A stretch of 13,309 nt of DNA from positions 1 through 13,309 of the forward strand of contig JBOHRE010000087.1 of NCBI GenBank assembly GCA_050732635.1. The letters run 5' to 3'. Shown in pieces: positions 13,300 through 13,309 of this stretch. The stretch is from JBOHRE01 sp050732635. GTDB taxonomy: Bacteria; Gemmatimonadota; Gemmatimonadetes; Longimicrobiales; RSA9. Each line of letters begins with the position of its first letter. Position 1 is the stretch's first letter. The translations under genes and the position numbers were made by a program. Under the pieces are notes generated by a model. The model was not told the DNA's origin, ran no database searches, and worked only from the letters and a program-made list of their open reading frames with translations.

Positions 13300-13309
13300 G
13301 GCGGGGGGG

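Overview
The window is GC-rich, double-membrane-bacterium DNA. It holds a SusC/SusD outer-membrane uptake pair, a sortilin/VPS10-type Asp-box propeller protein, a secreted M20 peptidase, an lmo0937-type mini membrane protein and several small envelope or stress-like genes. This mix, with about two-thirds GC and AGGAGG-type ribosome binding sites, fits Gemmatimonadota best. A high-GC Rhodothermota or Bacteroidota relative is the main alternative. The assignment is inference; there is no rRNA or other marker in the window.

Layout. Bases 1-3124 (+) carry a large BNR/VPS10-like propeller protein whose 5' end lies outside the window. Its stop codon shares the tetranucleotide CTAG with the stop of a convergent PRC-barrel gene (3121-3576, -). 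That gene is the second of a two-gene minus-strand unit led by a single-pass membrane protein with a helical periplasmic part (3591-4247). Further along the minus strand, a signal-peptide protein rich in Arg/Asp with a Ser-Asp repeat (5523-5960) is followed after 7 bp by a polytopic membrane protein (4379-5515). The latter has a GEEISWGQR motif and a pseudopilin-like C-terminal tail. A 433-bp non-coding gap (5961-6393) separates these from a secreted M20 zinc peptidase (6394-7809, -).

Bases 7810-8728 hold repeats, a 23-bp stem-loop and two divergently transcribed small genes: a 69-residue disordered polar protein (-) and a 53-residue two-helix lmo0937-type membrane protein (+). Bases 8729-13098 (+) are a SusC-like TonB-dependent transporter and, 23 bp later, its SusD-like surface lipoprotein. 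Together these would bind and import an unknown oligomeric ligand across the outer membrane. No enzyme for the ligand is visible beside them.

The most distinctive material is non-coding. Three gaps (4301-4376, 6233-6349, 7844-7963) carry degenerate CGCGGAG/CGCCGAG units with a 9-10 base period; the latter two are paired inverted arms and bracket the peptidase gene. The end of the window holds a roughly 180-bp nested palindrome centred near 13208, directly after the SusD terminator hairpin. No CRISPR array, tRNA, rRNA, transposase, phage gene or recognisable defence system is present. I did not find an evident new multi-gene system; the best candidates for undescribed biology are the repeat family, the terminal palindrome and the unnamed membrane protein.
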